64,000 nt of DNA from DASYTH01 sp035762905 (lineage in GTDB: Bacteria > Actinomycetota > Actinomycetes > Mycobacteriales > Pseudonocardiaceae). A program made the position numbers and the translations under genes. The notes under the pieces were generated by a model that was not told where the DNA came from, ran no database searches, and saw only the letters and a list, made by a program, of their open reading frames with translations. This document shows positions 24,136 through 33,661 of this stretch, in pieces. The stretch spans positions 62,001-126,000 of the forward strand of contig NZ_DASUCC010000028.1 of NCBI RefSeq assembly GCF_035762905.1. The letters run 5' to 3'. Positions within the stretch are counted from its first letter, which is position 1, and each line of letters opens with the position of its first letter.

Positions 24136-25011
24136 TCAGAAGACCACGGTCTTGTTCCCGTGCACCAGCACCCGTCCCTCCAGATGCCAGCGCAGTCCGC
24201 GGGCCAGCACCACCTTCTCGATGTCCCGGCCCTTGCGCACCATGTCGGCGATCGCGTCGCCGTGGCCCACCCGGATCACGTCCTGTTCGATGATCGGCCC
24301 GGCGTCCAGCTCAGCGGTGACGTAGTGGCAGGTGGCGCCGATCAGCTTCACCCCGCGCCGGTGCGCCTGGTGGTAGGGACGGGCACCGATGAAGGACGGC
24401 AGGAAGCTGTGGTGGATGTTCAGCGCCCGGCCGGCCCAGTCCGCGCACAGCTCGGCCGGAAGGATCTGCATGAACCGGGCCAGCACGATCGCGTCCGGCC
24501 GGGTGGCGTCCACCAGTTGGCGCAGCTGGGCGAATGCCGCGTCCTTCTCCTCGGAGTCGCCGGCCGGGAACGGGACGTGGTGGAACGGGATGCCGTGCGC
24601 GCGGGTGACCGCGGCCAGGTCGGGGTGGTTGCCGACCACCGCCGCGATCTCGACGTCCAGCTCACCGGAGGCCACCCGGCCGAGCAGGTCGTAGAGACAG
24701 TGGCCCTCGCGGGAGACCAGGATGGCGACCCGGCGCCGGTCGGCGGTGTCGGCGATGTGCCAGTCGCTCTGCACGGCCAGCGATCCGGCCACCGCGCCGA
24801 ACCGGGCGCGCAGCTCGTCCAGCCCGTACGGGATCGAGTCGGCGAGCACCTCCTGGCGGGTGAAGAACCAGCCGGTGTCCGGATCGGTGTGGTAGGCCGC
24901 CTCCACGATCCAGCCGCCGGCCTCGGCCAGGAAGGTGGCGATCCGGGCCACGATGCCGGTCCGGTCCGGACATCCGAACGTGATCACGTACCGGCGGCCA
25001 GGCGAGCTCAC
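24136..25011 (-). CDS. purU: Formyltetrahydrofolate deformylase
   Basis: A 291-residue PurU. An N-terminal ACT domain (about residues 6-85) precedes a formyltransferase-like hydrolase domain with NIHHSFLPSFIGARPYHQAH and GATCHYVTAELDAGPII, which hold the catalytic Asn, His and Asp. It releases formate from 10-formyl-tetrahydrofolate and so balances one-carbon units with purine synthesis. The GTG at 25011 follows GAGGTG by 6 nt. It lies 13 nt after the isomerase-family gene, probably in the same transcript. Confidence 0.95.
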   Translation of the reverse strand: MSSPGRRYVITFGCPDRTGIVARIATFLAEAGGWIVEAAYHTDPDTGWFFTRQEVLADSIPYGLDELRARFGAVAGSLAVQSDWHIADTADRRRVAILVSREGHCLYDLLGRVASGELDVEIAAVVGNHPDLAAVTRAHGIPFHHVPFPAGDSEEKDAAFAQLRQLVDATRPDAIVLARFMQILPAELCADWAGRALNIHHSFLPSFIGARPYHQAHRRGVKLIGATCHYVTAELDAGPIIEQDVIRVGHGDAIADMVRKGRDIEKVVLARGLRWHLEGRVLVHGNKTVVF

Positions 25012-25024
25012 TGGTGCACCTCGC

Positions 25025-25765
25025 TCATGGTGTCCGCAGCGCTGCGATCAGGCCGAGGTCGCCGCCAAGCACGGCGTTGCTCGGGCGGTGCCAGGTGGCT
25101 CGGTAGACGGCGTCCGCGGTGCCGACCACCGAGGCGTCGGCGTCGATGGCCGGGTTCTCGGCCGGGCCGACCGCCACTCCGTCGGCGCCGCGCAGGTGCA
25201 CCAGCCAGGACGCGCCGGCATCGGCCGCATGGAACAGGACGGTGCCGGTGGCGGTGGCCGGTTCCCGGGCCAGCCGGCGCGGGATCATCCGGTGCAACGC
25301 CTCGTCGATGCCGTCGGCGGCCAGCTCGGGGTCGAACATCAGCGTGTCCACCGGATCGTCGCCGGCAGCCGCGTGCTCGGCGTCGAGCCGGTGGATGGCG
25401 GTCTCATGGGCCTGGCGGCGGGCCCAGAACCCGGCGTTCGACACGGCCGGGACGAACGCCCAGGCGGGTGCGTCCGGGCCGCGATCGCGCAGCCGGCTGG
25501 TCAGCGCCGCCCGGTGCTCGTCCCAATAGGCCAGCAGCTCGTCCCAGTCGGCCGGGGCCTCCACGGCGACCGGGGCCTCGTCGGCCGGGTCGGTGAGCAC
25601 GGCCGTGCCGGCCCACCGGTGCACCCTGGCCATGTGCCGGACCAGCTGCGCCACCGTCCACTCCGGACAGGTGGGGACGGTGGCGGCTGGTCCGGCCGCG
25701 ACGGCGGCCGCCCGCATGGCGTCGCCCTGCTCGACCAGGTGATCCACGTAACGTGCGAAGTCCAC
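25025..25765 (-). CDS. Maleylpyruvate isomerase family mycothiol-dependent protein
   Basis: A 246-residue protein with an N-terminal DinB-like, metal-binding, mycothiol-using domain. It shows the opening CPEWTVAQLVRHMARVHRW, in which His binds metal, and RRQAHETAIHRLDAE, which supplies further metal ligands, plus a small C-terminal MDMPI_C-like domain. Family members isomerise or detoxify compounds with mycothiol, fitting the mshA gene in this window. Substrate unknown. Confidence 0.85.
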   Translation of the reverse strand: MDFARYVDHLVEQGDAMRAAAVAAGPAATVPTCPEWTVAQLVRHMARVHRWAGTAVLTDPADEAPVAVEAPADWDELLAYWDEHRAALTSRLRDRGPDAPAWAFVPAVSNAGFWARRQAHETAIHRLDAEHAAAGDDPVDTLMFDPELAADGIDEALHRMIPRRLAREPATATGTVLFHAADAGASWLVHLRGADGVAVGPAENPAIDADASVVGTADAVYRATWHRPSNAVLGGDLGLIAALRTP

Positions 25766-25776
25766 GGACCAACAGC

Positions 25777-26538
25777 CTAGGACAGCCGGTCCCGGGCGTA
25801 GGCCGCGATGGCGTCCCGCATGAACTCGGCGAGCCGCGGATCGGTCTTGTCGAAGTTCGCCCGGAACCGCGGTTCATCGGCGTAGGTCTGGCCCAGCCCG
25901 GTGTAGGACTCCCGGTTCGGCGTCCAGAACTGCGTGATCCACCGGTAGTGCCCGTCGATCACGGCCAGCACGTCGGCGTCGTCCGGGGCCTTGCCGGCGT
26001 CGATCAGCCGCACCAGCGCCTCGAGCTGGGCGACCCACTCGCCGCCCTGCTGGCGCCACCAGTCGGCCGGCTTGCCCGCGACGCGTGCGGCGGAGGCGTC
26101 CACGGCCTCGGCGCCCCAGCGCTGCCTGGCCTCCTCCTGCAACTCGGCCTGCTTGGCCGGGTCGAAGCCCTCGAACCAGTGCGCTGCCGATTGCGTCGTC
26201 ATCTCCTCACCTCCTTCCAACTCCTCGATGGTTCTGGCCACGGTCGCGGCCAGCCGGCCGAACCGGTCCCGCTCGGATTCCAGCCAGGAGTGGTGCATCC
26301 GCAGCGCCTCCACCTGGTCGCGACCGTCGTTGACGATGTCGGCGATCGCGTCCAGGCGCAGGCCGAGCTCCCGCATGATCAGGATGCGCTGCAGGGTCAG
26401 CAGCTGGTCCCGTTCGTAGTAGCGGTAGCCGTTGCGGCCCACCCAGGCCGGGGTGAGCAGGCCGATCTGGTCGTAGTGCCGCAGGGTCCGGGAGGTCACC
26501 TTGGACATCCGGGCTACTTCGGCGATCGACCAGGCCAT
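25777..26538 (-). CDS. TipA-like MerR family regulator
   Basis: A 253-residue regulator. The MerR DNA-binding part (about residues 1-70, RTLRHYDQIGLLTPAWV) and a coiled coil to about 110 are followed by a TipAS-type antibiotic-recognition domain (about 120-253, with HWFEGFDPAKQAELQEEAR). TipA proteins bind thiopeptides and related drugs and activate their own promoter. As in tipA of Streptomyces, an internal ATG at codon 112 (EEMTTQSAAHW) could give a short TipAS form; a GGAGG-type site lies in front of it. Confidence 0.9.
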   Translation of the reverse strand: MAWSIAEVARMSKVTSRTLRHYDQIGLLTPAWVGRNGYRYYERDQLLTLQRILIMRELGLRLDAIADIVNDGRDQVEALRMHHSWLESERDRFGRLAATVARTIEELEGGEEMTTQSAAHWFEGFDPAKQAELQEEARQRWGAEAVDASAARVAGKPADWWRQQGGEWVAQLEALVRLIDAGKAPDDADVLAVIDGHYRWITQFWTPNRESYTGLGQTYADEPRFRANFDKTDPRLAEFMRDAIAAYARDRLS

Positions 26539-26544
26539 GCACCC

Positions 26545-26575
26545 ACGGTAAAACTTGACGTTACGTCAACGTCAA
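26545..26575 (-). promoter_or_regulatory. MerR-type autoregulated promoter (19-bp spacer)
   Basis: On the minus strand a -35 TTGACG (26570-26575) and a -10 TACCGT (26545-26550) are separated by 19 bp, the long spacer characteristic of MerR-activated promoters. Inside the spacer is the perfect dyad TTGACGTAACGTCAA (26555-26569). The -10 lies 6 nt before the regulator's ATG. The -35 overlaps the stop codon of the hydrolase gene upstream. Confidence 0.8.
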
Positions 26576-27357
26576 ATCGAATGGTGCGCCGCCAGCACCC
26601 GCTCGGCCAGCAGGTCCGGCGCCTCGCGCAGGGCGTTGTGCCCCTGGTCCGGCAGGATCTCCAGCTCGCACCGGGGCAGCGTGCCGGCCAGCGTCTCCAC
26701 CCCGGTGCGCATCCGCTCGCCGCTGCGGCCGCCGAGCAGCAGCAGGGTCGGCACGTCCAGCCCGGCCAGCCCGGCCAGGCCGGACTCCTCGTTCAGCCGG
26801 GTGTCGTACGGCAGGGTGTGCGCCATCGTGATCGCGTTCGGCCAGAACGCGCTGCGCCGCACGGCGCCGAGCAGCCGTTCCTCGACGCCCACCGCGGCCA
26901 CCATGAACAGCGTCAGGGCCGCCTCCCGGTCCCCGGCGGCCAGCAGCTCGATCAGCCGCTCGGTGGTCCCGGGCGGACCGCCCGGCCCGCCGGGCACCCG
27001 GATCGGCGGCTCGTAGAGCGTCATCGCCCGCACCGGGGCTCCGGACAGCGCCACCCGCAGGGCCAGCAGCCCGCCGGAGGAATGACCGAGCAGCTCCACC
27101 GGTTCGTCGATCAGGGCCAGCACGGCCTGCACGTCGGCCACCTCGCGGGCGGCCTCGTAGCCCCCGTGCGCGTCCCCGCTGGCGCCCCGGCCGCGCCGGT
27201 CCACCGCGTACACGGTCCGCGCAGGCGCGAGCAGGCCGGCCACCGCCGCCCAGGCCCGCGCCCCGTAGCCGGCCCCGCCGAGCAGCACCGCGGGCGGCCC
27301 GGTGCCGGAGATCTCGAACGCGATCCGGGTCCCGTCCGCGGAGGTCACGAAGTCCAT
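26572..27357 (-). CDS. Alpha/beta hydrolase
   Basis: A 261-residue intracellular hydrolase. The nucleophile elbow is LGHSSGGLLAL; the acid is probably in LLLLGGRSGERM and the catalytic His is in LPDQGHNALREAP. It has no signal peptide. Substrate unknown. It ends at the promoter of the TipA-like gene and lies 1 nt from the end of... the DUF2505 gene start side, on the same strand as both neighbours. Confidence 0.83.
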   Translation of the reverse strand: MDFVTSADGTRIAFEISGTGPPAVLLGGAGYGARAWAAVAGLLAPARTVYAVDRRGRGASGDAHGGYEAAREVADVQAVLALIDEPVELLGHSSGGLLALRVALSGAPVRAMTLYEPPIRVPGGPGGPPGTTERLIELLAAGDREAALTLFMVAAVGVEERLLGAVRRSAFWPNAITMAHTLPYDTRLNEESGLAGLAGLDVPTLLLLGGRSGERMRTGVETLAGTLPRCELEILPDQGHNALREAPDLLAERVLAAHHSI

Positions 27358-27358
27358 G

Positions 27359-27853
27359 TCAGGACCCGTGCTCGGCGAGCCACTTCCCGGCGAACTCGGA
27401 CTCCTTGGCCAGCAGTTTGGCCACCTCGTCGGCGATCACCCGCTCCAGCTTCCCGCCGACCAGCGGCAGCCCGACCCGAACCTCGGCGTTCAGCGCCAGC
27501 TCGGTGCCCCCGTCCGGCCGCCCGGTCAGCGTGCCCCGGCTGTTGATCCCACCCGGCACCCCGGACAGGGTCACCTGCGCGGTGCTCCCGTCCGGCCCCC
27601 ACCGCTCGGCCCGCTCCACCATGAGGTCACCCTTGATGATCGCCCGGGCCATCGACGGCAGCCGCTCGGCGTCCACCCCCTGCCGCAACCGGAACCGCAC
27701 CTCGTCCCCGTCGACCGCATGCTCGAGCAGCGCCGCCCCCTTGCCCCCCAGCTCCCGCTGCCGTTCCTCCAGAAACGCCCGGTCAGTCAGCGTGGCGGCC
27801 ACCTCCGCCGGCGGTGCGGAGAACGTGGCACGGTGCTCGAAGCGGGTCGGCAT
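27359..27853 (-). CDS. DUF2505 family protein (Rv0481c ortholog)
   Basis: A 164-residue protein of the SRPBCC-like DUF2505 family, beginning MPTRFEHRATFSAPPAEVAA. It is divergent from murB, as Rv0481c is from Rv0482. The fold suggests binding of a hydrophobic ligand; function unknown. It ends 1 nt before the hydrolase gene begins, so the two are probably co-transcribed. Confidence 0.85.
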   Translation of the reverse strand: MPTRFEHRATFSAPPAEVAATLTDRAFLEERQRELGGKGAALLEHAVDGDEVRFRLRQGVDAERLPSMARAIIKGDLMVERAERWGPDGSTAQVTLSGVPGGINSRGTLTGRPDGGTELALNAEVRVGLPLVGGKLERVIADEVAKLLAKESEFAGKWLAEHGS

Positions 27854-27878
27854 GCAGCGGAGGTTACCGTTGGAGCCC

Positions 27879-28964
<1,086 letters not shown>

Positions 28965-28977
28965 GCGCGGCCGCGGG

Positions 28978-29703
28978 TCACTCCCGGTGGGCGCGGCTGG
29001 CGCTGTACTGGGCGCGGGGTTTGAGGACGATGGTGTCGATGTTGACGTTGGCGGGGCGGGTGACGGCGAAGGTGATCACGTCGGCGACGTCGTCGGCGGT
29101 GAGGGGGGTGAGGCCGGCGTAGACGGCCGCGGCGCGGTCGCGGTCGCCGTCGAAGCGGGTGATGGAGAACTCGGTCTCGACCATGCCGGGGAGGATCTCG
29201 GTGAAGCGGACCGGATCGGCGAGATGTTCGCCACGCAGGGTGCGGTGCAGGGCGCCCTGGGCATGTTTGGCGGAGGTGTAGCCGGCGCCGTTGTCGTAGG
29301 TCTCGGCGGCGGCGACGGACGTGACGGTGACCACGTGGCCGCTGCCGGAGGCGATCAGCTTGGGCAGCAACGCCTTGGTCATCCGCAGGGTGCCGAGGAC
29401 GTTGGCCTCCCACATCCATTTCCAGTGCGCCTCGTCGGCCGCGGCGACCGGTTCCAGGCCGCGCGCGCCCCCTGCGTTGTTCACCAGCACATGGCAGGCT
29501 GGAACCTGGTCGCAGAACGCGGCGACCGAGCCGGCATCGGTAACGTCCAGTTCAAGCGCGGTGCCGCCGACCTCCTCGGCGACCTGCGCGAGCCGGTCCA
29601 ACCGGCGGGCTCCGAGCACGACGTGGAAACCGGCTTCGGCCAGGCGCCGGGCGGTCGCCGCCCCGATGCCCGCGCTGGCCCCGGTGACGACAGCGGTGTG
29701 CAC
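28978..29703 (-). CDS. Short-chain dehydrogenase/reductase (Rv0484c ortholog)
   Basis: A 241-residue classical SDR. It shows TGASAGIG, NNAGGARG, Ser in VTSVAAAETYDNG and the Tyr-Lys pair in GYTSAKHA. Substrate unknown. It is divergent from the L,D-transpeptidase gene exactly as Rv0484c is from Rv0483. The GTG at 29703 gives the family's normal length; the longer frame upstream overlaps the transpeptidase gene. Confidence 0.87.
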   Translation of the reverse strand: MHTAVVTGASAGIGAATARRLAEAGFHVVLGARRLDRLAQVAEEVGGTALELDVTDAGSVAAFCDQVPACHVLVNNAGGARGLEPVAAADEAHWKWMWEANVLGTLRMTKALLPKLIASGSGHVVTVTSVAAAETYDNGAGYTSAKHAQGALHRTLRGEHLADPVRFTEILPGMVETEFSITRFDGDRDRAAAVYAGLTPLTADDVADVITFAVTRPANVNIDTIVLKPRAQYSASRAHRE

Positions 29704-29737
29704 GACACCGATCCTGCCGGGAGATCGCCGGCGGCGG

Positions 29738-29758
29738 CCAACCGGGTGGGCCGGTTGG
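29738..29758. promoter_or_regulatory. Perfect dyad between divergent SDR and L,D-transpeptidase genes
   Basis: CCAACCGG (29738-29745) and CCGGTTGG (29751-29758) are perfect inverted repeats around a 5-nt centre. The site lies 34 nt from the SDR start and 39 nt from the transpeptidase start. It may be a shared operator for both genes. Confidence 0.45.
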
Positions 29759-29797
29759 ACGTCATGAGGAGTGTCACACCGAGAGACGGAGGTTCGG

Positions 29798-30946
29798 GTG
29801 AGGTACAGGTTGCTCGGCGCGCTGGCGGCGCTGCTGGCACTGTCCGGGTGCACCTCGATGGAGGGGGGCGTCGCCACCGGCCCGAACGGCCAGCAGCCGG
29901 CCAACGCGAAGATCACCGCGGTGCCGGCGGCGAACGCCAAGGACGTGTCGGTCGCCGAACCGGTCAAGATCACGGTGGCGGACGGCACGCTCACCCAGGT
30001 CGCGCTGACCAGCCCGGAGGGCAAGGAGGTCGCCGGCAAGCTCGCCGACGACAAGCTCAGCTGGGCCAGCACTGAACCGCTCGGCTACGGCAAGACCTAC
30101 AACTGGGTGGCCAAGGCCACCGACGCCGACTCGCGCACCGCCGAGCTGAAGGGCGCGTTCACCACGGTCACCCCGGACAAGCAGGTCCGGACCACGATCA
30201 ACCCGATCGACGATGCCATCGTGGGCGTCGGGATGCCGATCAGCCTCAAGTTCGACAGCCCGCCCAAGGACCGGGCCGCCGTGCAGAAGGCGCTCACCGT
30301 CACCACCTCCAAGGGCGAGGTGGAGGGCTCCTGGGGCTGGCTGTCCGACCGGCAGGTGGACTGGCGGCCCAAGGAGTACTGGCCGGCCGACATCACCGTG
30401 ACCGTGACCGCGAAGCTCTACGGCGTGCACTACGGCGGCGGCGCCTACGGCCGGGCCGACCTGACCACGAAGTTCAGCATCGGCCGCAACCAGGTCACCA
30501 AGATCCACACCCCGGACCACCAGATGGTGGTGTACCGCAACGGCGCGCAGGTGGCCAGCTACCCGTCCAGCAACGGCAAGGACGCCGACCCGAACCTGAA
30601 CACCCCCAACGGCACCCTGATCATCATGACCCAGGAGCCGATCGGCGACTTCTCCAACCCGCAGTACGGCTACACCAACGTGAAGAAGAAGTGGTCGCTG
30701 CGGATCTCCAACCATGGCGAGTACATCCACGAGAACGAGGAGAACCACGCCAACATCGGCAAGGTGAACAGCTCGCACGGCTGCGTGAACCTGTTCGAGG
30801 CGGACGCCAAGGCCTACTTCGACAGCTCGCTGATCGGCGACCCGGTGGAGATCACCGGCTCGCAGGCGAACATGCCGACCACCTCCGACGTCAACGACTG
30901 GCTGTTCTCGTGGGACCAGTGGAAGAACATGTCGGCTATCAAGTGA
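29798..30946 (+). CDS. L,D-transpeptidase lipoprotein (Rv0483/LprQ type)
   Basis: A 382-residue lipoprotein. A signal peptide with lipobox LSGC (Cys about residue 17) is followed by two Ig-like domains and a YkuD domain whose motif SSHGCVNL places the catalytic cysteine at residue 329, with the conserved His in HGEYIHEN. It forms 3-3 cross-links or anchors proteins to peptidoglycan outside the membrane. GTG 29798 follows a GGAGG site by 6 nt. Its stop overlaps the next start (GTGA). Confidence 0.93.
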   Translation: MRYRLLGALAALLALSGCTSMEGGVATGPNGQQPANAKITAVPAANAKDVSVAEPVKITVADGTLTQVALTSPEGKEVAGKLADDKLSWASTEPLGYGKTYNWVAKATDADSRTAELKGAFTTVTPDKQVRTTINPIDDAIVGVGMPISLKFDSPPKDRAAVQKALTVTTSKGEVEGSWGWLSDRQVDWRPKEYWPADITVTVTAKLYGVHYGGGAYGRADLTTKFSIGRNQVTKIHTPDHQMVVYRNGAQVASYPSSNGKDADPNLNTPNGTLIIMTQEPIGDFSNPQYGYTNVKKKWSLRISNHGEYIHENEENHANIGKVNSSHGCVNLFEADAKAYFDSSLIGDPVEITGSQANMPTTSDVNDWLFSWDQWKNMSAIK

Positions 30947-31779
30947 CGCAGCTTGAGTTCGTCGCCGGCCACGGCGGCACTCGCCTCGCCGTGCGCGTCG
31001 CCGGTGACCCGGCCAACCCGCCGGTGGTGTTCGTGCACGGCTGGGCGCGCTGCGCCCGGGACTGGGCCGCCCAGTTCGCGGATCCGGCGCTGACCGAACG
31101 GTTCCGGCTGCTCGCGGTCGATCTGCGCGGCCACGGCGAGTCCGGGGTGAGCGCGGACGGATACGACGATCCGGCGGTGTGGGCGGCGGACCTGGCCGCG
31201 GTGCTCGGGTTGGCCGGTGCGCCCGCGGTGCTGGTCGGCTCCTCCTACGGCGGTCTGGTGATCACCGACTACCTGCGGGTGCGCGGCCCGGCCGGGGTGG
31301 CCGGGCTGGTGCTCGCCGGTGCGGTGACCGAGATCGGCGCCGGGCATCCCGGCGGGGCGGTCGGTCCGCTGCTCGCCGAGCGGATGCGCGACTACCTGTC
31401 CGAGGACCCGGCGGTGGCGGTGCCGGCGCTGGCCCGGCTGGCCGAGGGGCTGACCGCGGAGCCGGCGCCAGGCCCGGTGGTGCAGCGCCGGCTCGGCGAG
31501 TTCCTTCTGGTGCCGCCGCGGGTGCGCCGCGCGCTGTTCCGGCGCGACCTGGGCAGCGCCGAGGTGCTGGCCAGGGTGCCGGTGCCCACGCTGGTGGTGC
31601 ACGGGACGGCGGACCGGGTGGTCGCGCCGAGCGCGGCCGAGTACGCGGCGGGGAAGATTCCGGGTGCGTCGTTGCGTTGGTTCCAGGCAGTGGGTCATCT
31701 GCCGTTCGCGGAGCGGGCCGGGGAGTTCGGCCAGGCGCTGCGCGAGCTTGCGGACAGCTGCGGGAGGACGACGACGTGA
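30943..31779 (+). CDS. Alpha/beta hydrolase coupled to mshA
   Basis: A 278-residue hydrolase. The oxyanion segment is FVHGWARCARDW, the nucleophile elbow VGSSYGGLVI, the acid HGTADRVV and the base AVGHLPFAE. It overlaps the transpeptidase stop at its start and the mshA start at its end, so it sits in a cell-wall/mycothiol operon. Substrate unknown. Confidence 0.87.
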   Translation: MTQLEFVAGHGGTRLAVRVAGDPANPPVVFVHGWARCARDWAAQFADPALTERFRLLAVDLRGHGESGVSADGYDDPAVWAADLAAVLGLAGAPAVLVGSSYGGLVITDYLRVRGPAGVAGLVLAGAVTEIGAGHPGGAVGPLLAERMRDYLSEDPAVAVPALARLAEGLTAEPAPGPVVQRRLGEFLLVPPRVRRALFRRDLGSAEVLARVPVPTLVVHGTADRVVAPSAAEYAAGKIPGASLRWFQAVGHLPFAERAGEFGQALRELADSCGRTTT

Positions 31780-33074
31780 GCTCCGACGATGTGGTGCGGC
31801 TGCACCGGCCGCACCGGGTCGCGGTGCTGTCCGTGCACACCTCCCCGCTGGACCAGCCGGGCACCGGCGACGCAGGCGGGATGAACGTCTACATCACCCA
31901 GACCGCCACCCGGATGGCCCGGCGCGGGATCGCCGTCGAGGTGTTCACCCGGGCCACCTCCTCCGACCTGCCGCCGGTGGCCGAGCTGGCCCCCGGGGTG
32001 TTGGTCCGGCACGTGCACGCCGGGCCGTTCGAAGGTCTTGGCCGGCACGAGCTGCCCGCGCAGCTGTGCGCGTTCACCGCGGGCGTGCTGCGCGCCGAGG
32101 CCCGGCACGAGCCCGGGTACTACGACCTGGTGCACTCGCACTACTGGCTGTCCGGCCAGGTGGGCTGGCTGGCCAGGGAGCGGTGGGGCGTGCCGCTCGT
32201 GCACACCGCCCATACCCTGGCCAGGGTGAAGAACGCCGCGCTGGCCGCCGGGGACACCCCGGAGCCGCGGACCAGGGAGATCGGCGAGCAGCAGGTGGTC
32301 GACGAGGCCGACCGCCTGGTGGCCAACACCGCGGTGGAGGCGGGTCAGCTGGTCCGGCTCTACGACGCCGCGCCGGACAAGGTGCGCGCGGTCGCCCCCG
32401 GGGTGGACCTTGAGCTGTTCCGGCCGGGCGACCGGGCCGCCGCGCGGGCCGCGCTCGGCATCCCGGTCGGTGCGGTGGTGCTGGTCTTCGTCGGCCGGAT
32501 CCAGCCGCTGAAGGCGCCGGACGTGCTGCTGCGCGCGGCGGCCGAGCTGGTGCGCGCCGGGGCGGTGCCGCGCGAGCGCCTGGTGGTGCTGGTGGCCGGC
32601 GGGCCGTCCGGCACCGGTCTGGACCAGCCGGCCACCCTGCAGGACCTGGCCGCGGAGCTCGGCATCCTCGACGTGACGCGGTTTCTGCCGCCGCAGCCGG
32701 CGCCGGCGCTGGCCCGGGTCTACCGCGCGGCGGACGTGGTCGCGGTGCCCAGCCACAACGAGTCGTTCGGGCTGGTCGCCCTCGAGGCGCAGGCGTGCGG
32801 CACGCCGGTGGTGGCCACCGCGGTCGGTGGGCTGCGGGTGGCGGTCGCCGACGGTCGCTCCGGGCTGCTGGTGGCCGGGCACGACCCGGTCGCCTGGGCC
32901 GATGCCCTGGCCACCGCGCTGCGCCCGGAGGTGGCCGGCCGGCTGGCCGTCGGCGCGCTCGGGCACGCCGCGCGGTTCTCCTGGGACCGCACCACCGACG
33001 CGCTGATCGGCGAGTACGCCGAGGCGGCGCTGGCCTTCCGGCGCACGCTGCTCGGCACCGAGGTAGCAGTGTGA
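31776..33074 (+). CDS. mshA: D-inositol-3-phosphate glycosyltransferase (mycothiol synthesis, first step)
   Basis: A 432-residue GT-B, family 4 glycosyltransferase that adds N-acetylglucosamine to 1L-myo-inositol 1-phosphate. The N-domain motif HTSPLDQPGTGDAGGMNVY, the HSHYWLSGQVG stretch, the FVGRIQPLKAPDVLLRA segment and the donor-binding ESFGLVALEAQACGTPVVA are all diagnostic. GTG 31776 follows GGGAGG and overlaps the previous stop. Its stop overlaps the YbjN-domain gene, as in mycobacteria (Rv0486-Rv0487). Confidence 0.96.
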   Translation: MSSDDVVRLHRPHRVAVLSVHTSPLDQPGTGDAGGMNVYITQTATRMARRGIAVEVFTRATSSDLPPVAELAPGVLVRHVHAGPFEGLGRHELPAQLCAFTAGVLRAEARHEPGYYDLVHSHYWLSGQVGWLARERWGVPLVHTAHTLARVKNAALAAGDTPEPRTREIGEQQVVDEADRLVANTAVEAGQLVRLYDAAPDKVRAVAPGVDLELFRPGDRAAARAALGIPVGAVVLVFVGRIQPLKAPDVLLRAAAELVRAGAVPRERLVVLVAGGPSGTGLDQPATLQDLAAELGILDVTRFLPPQPAPALARVYRAADVVAVPSHNESFGLVALEAQACGTPVVATAVGGLRVAVADGRSGLLVAGHDPVAWADALATALRPEVAGRLAVGALGHAARFSWDRTTDALIGEYAEAALAFRRTLLGTEVAV

Positions 33075-33592
33075 GTATCGAGCAGCTGATTCGGTCCACT
33101 TTGGACGAACGGGAGCTGGCCTACCAGAACCCGCAGCCGGGCCGGTTCTTCGTCACGCTGCCGGGAACCAAGAAGCTGCAAACGAACTGCTGGCTGATCG
33201 TCGGCAGGCATGCGCTGCTGGTGGAGGCGTTCGTCTGCCGGCAGCCGGACGAGGCGCACCAGGACGTCTACCGGTTCCTGTTGCGCCGCAACGCGAAGCT
33301 CTACGGCGTGCACTACACCATCGACCAGGCCGGGGACATCTACCTGGTCGGCCGGGTCGGCCTGGACCGGATCAGCGCCGACGAGCTGGACCGGCTGCTC
33401 GGCCAGGTGCTTGAGGCGGCCGACGGCGACTTCAACACGTTGCTGGAGATCGGTTTCGCCGGCTCCATCCGGCGGGAGTGGGAGTGGCGCACCGCGCGCG
33501 GTGAGTCACTGGCCAACCTCGCGGCGTTCGCACATCTCGTCGAGCCGGCCGGTGATCACGGCCACCGTTTCGGAGCCGAGTCCGACTCGTGA
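33071..33592 (+). CDS. YbjN domain-containing protein (Rv0487 ortholog)
   Basis: A 173-residue protein of the YbjN/type III secretion chaperone-like fold, starting with an amphipathic helix and containing LRRNAKLYGVHYTIDQAGDI. It is translationally coupled to mshA (GTGA overlap). The function in actinobacteria is unknown. Confidence 0.87.
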   Translation: MSIEQLIRSTLDERELAYQNPQPGRFFVTLPGTKKLQTNCWLIVGRHALLVEAFVCRQPDEAHQDVYRFLLRRNAKLYGVHYTIDQAGDIYLVGRVGLDRISADELDRLLGQVLEAADGDFNTLLEIGFAGSIRREWEWRTARGESLANLAAFAHLVEPAGDHGHRFGAESDS

Positions 33593-33661
33593 TCGTGCGG
33601 ATCCAACCGCGACCCTAGTGTCCTCCGTCTGCCTGACAGCAAATCGGTGACGGGAGGACAC

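Noticed and set aside
31744..31753. GAGCTTGCGG, resembling the repeat loop
   Set aside because: It lies inside the hydrolase coding sequence, differs in the last base and has no complementary arms.
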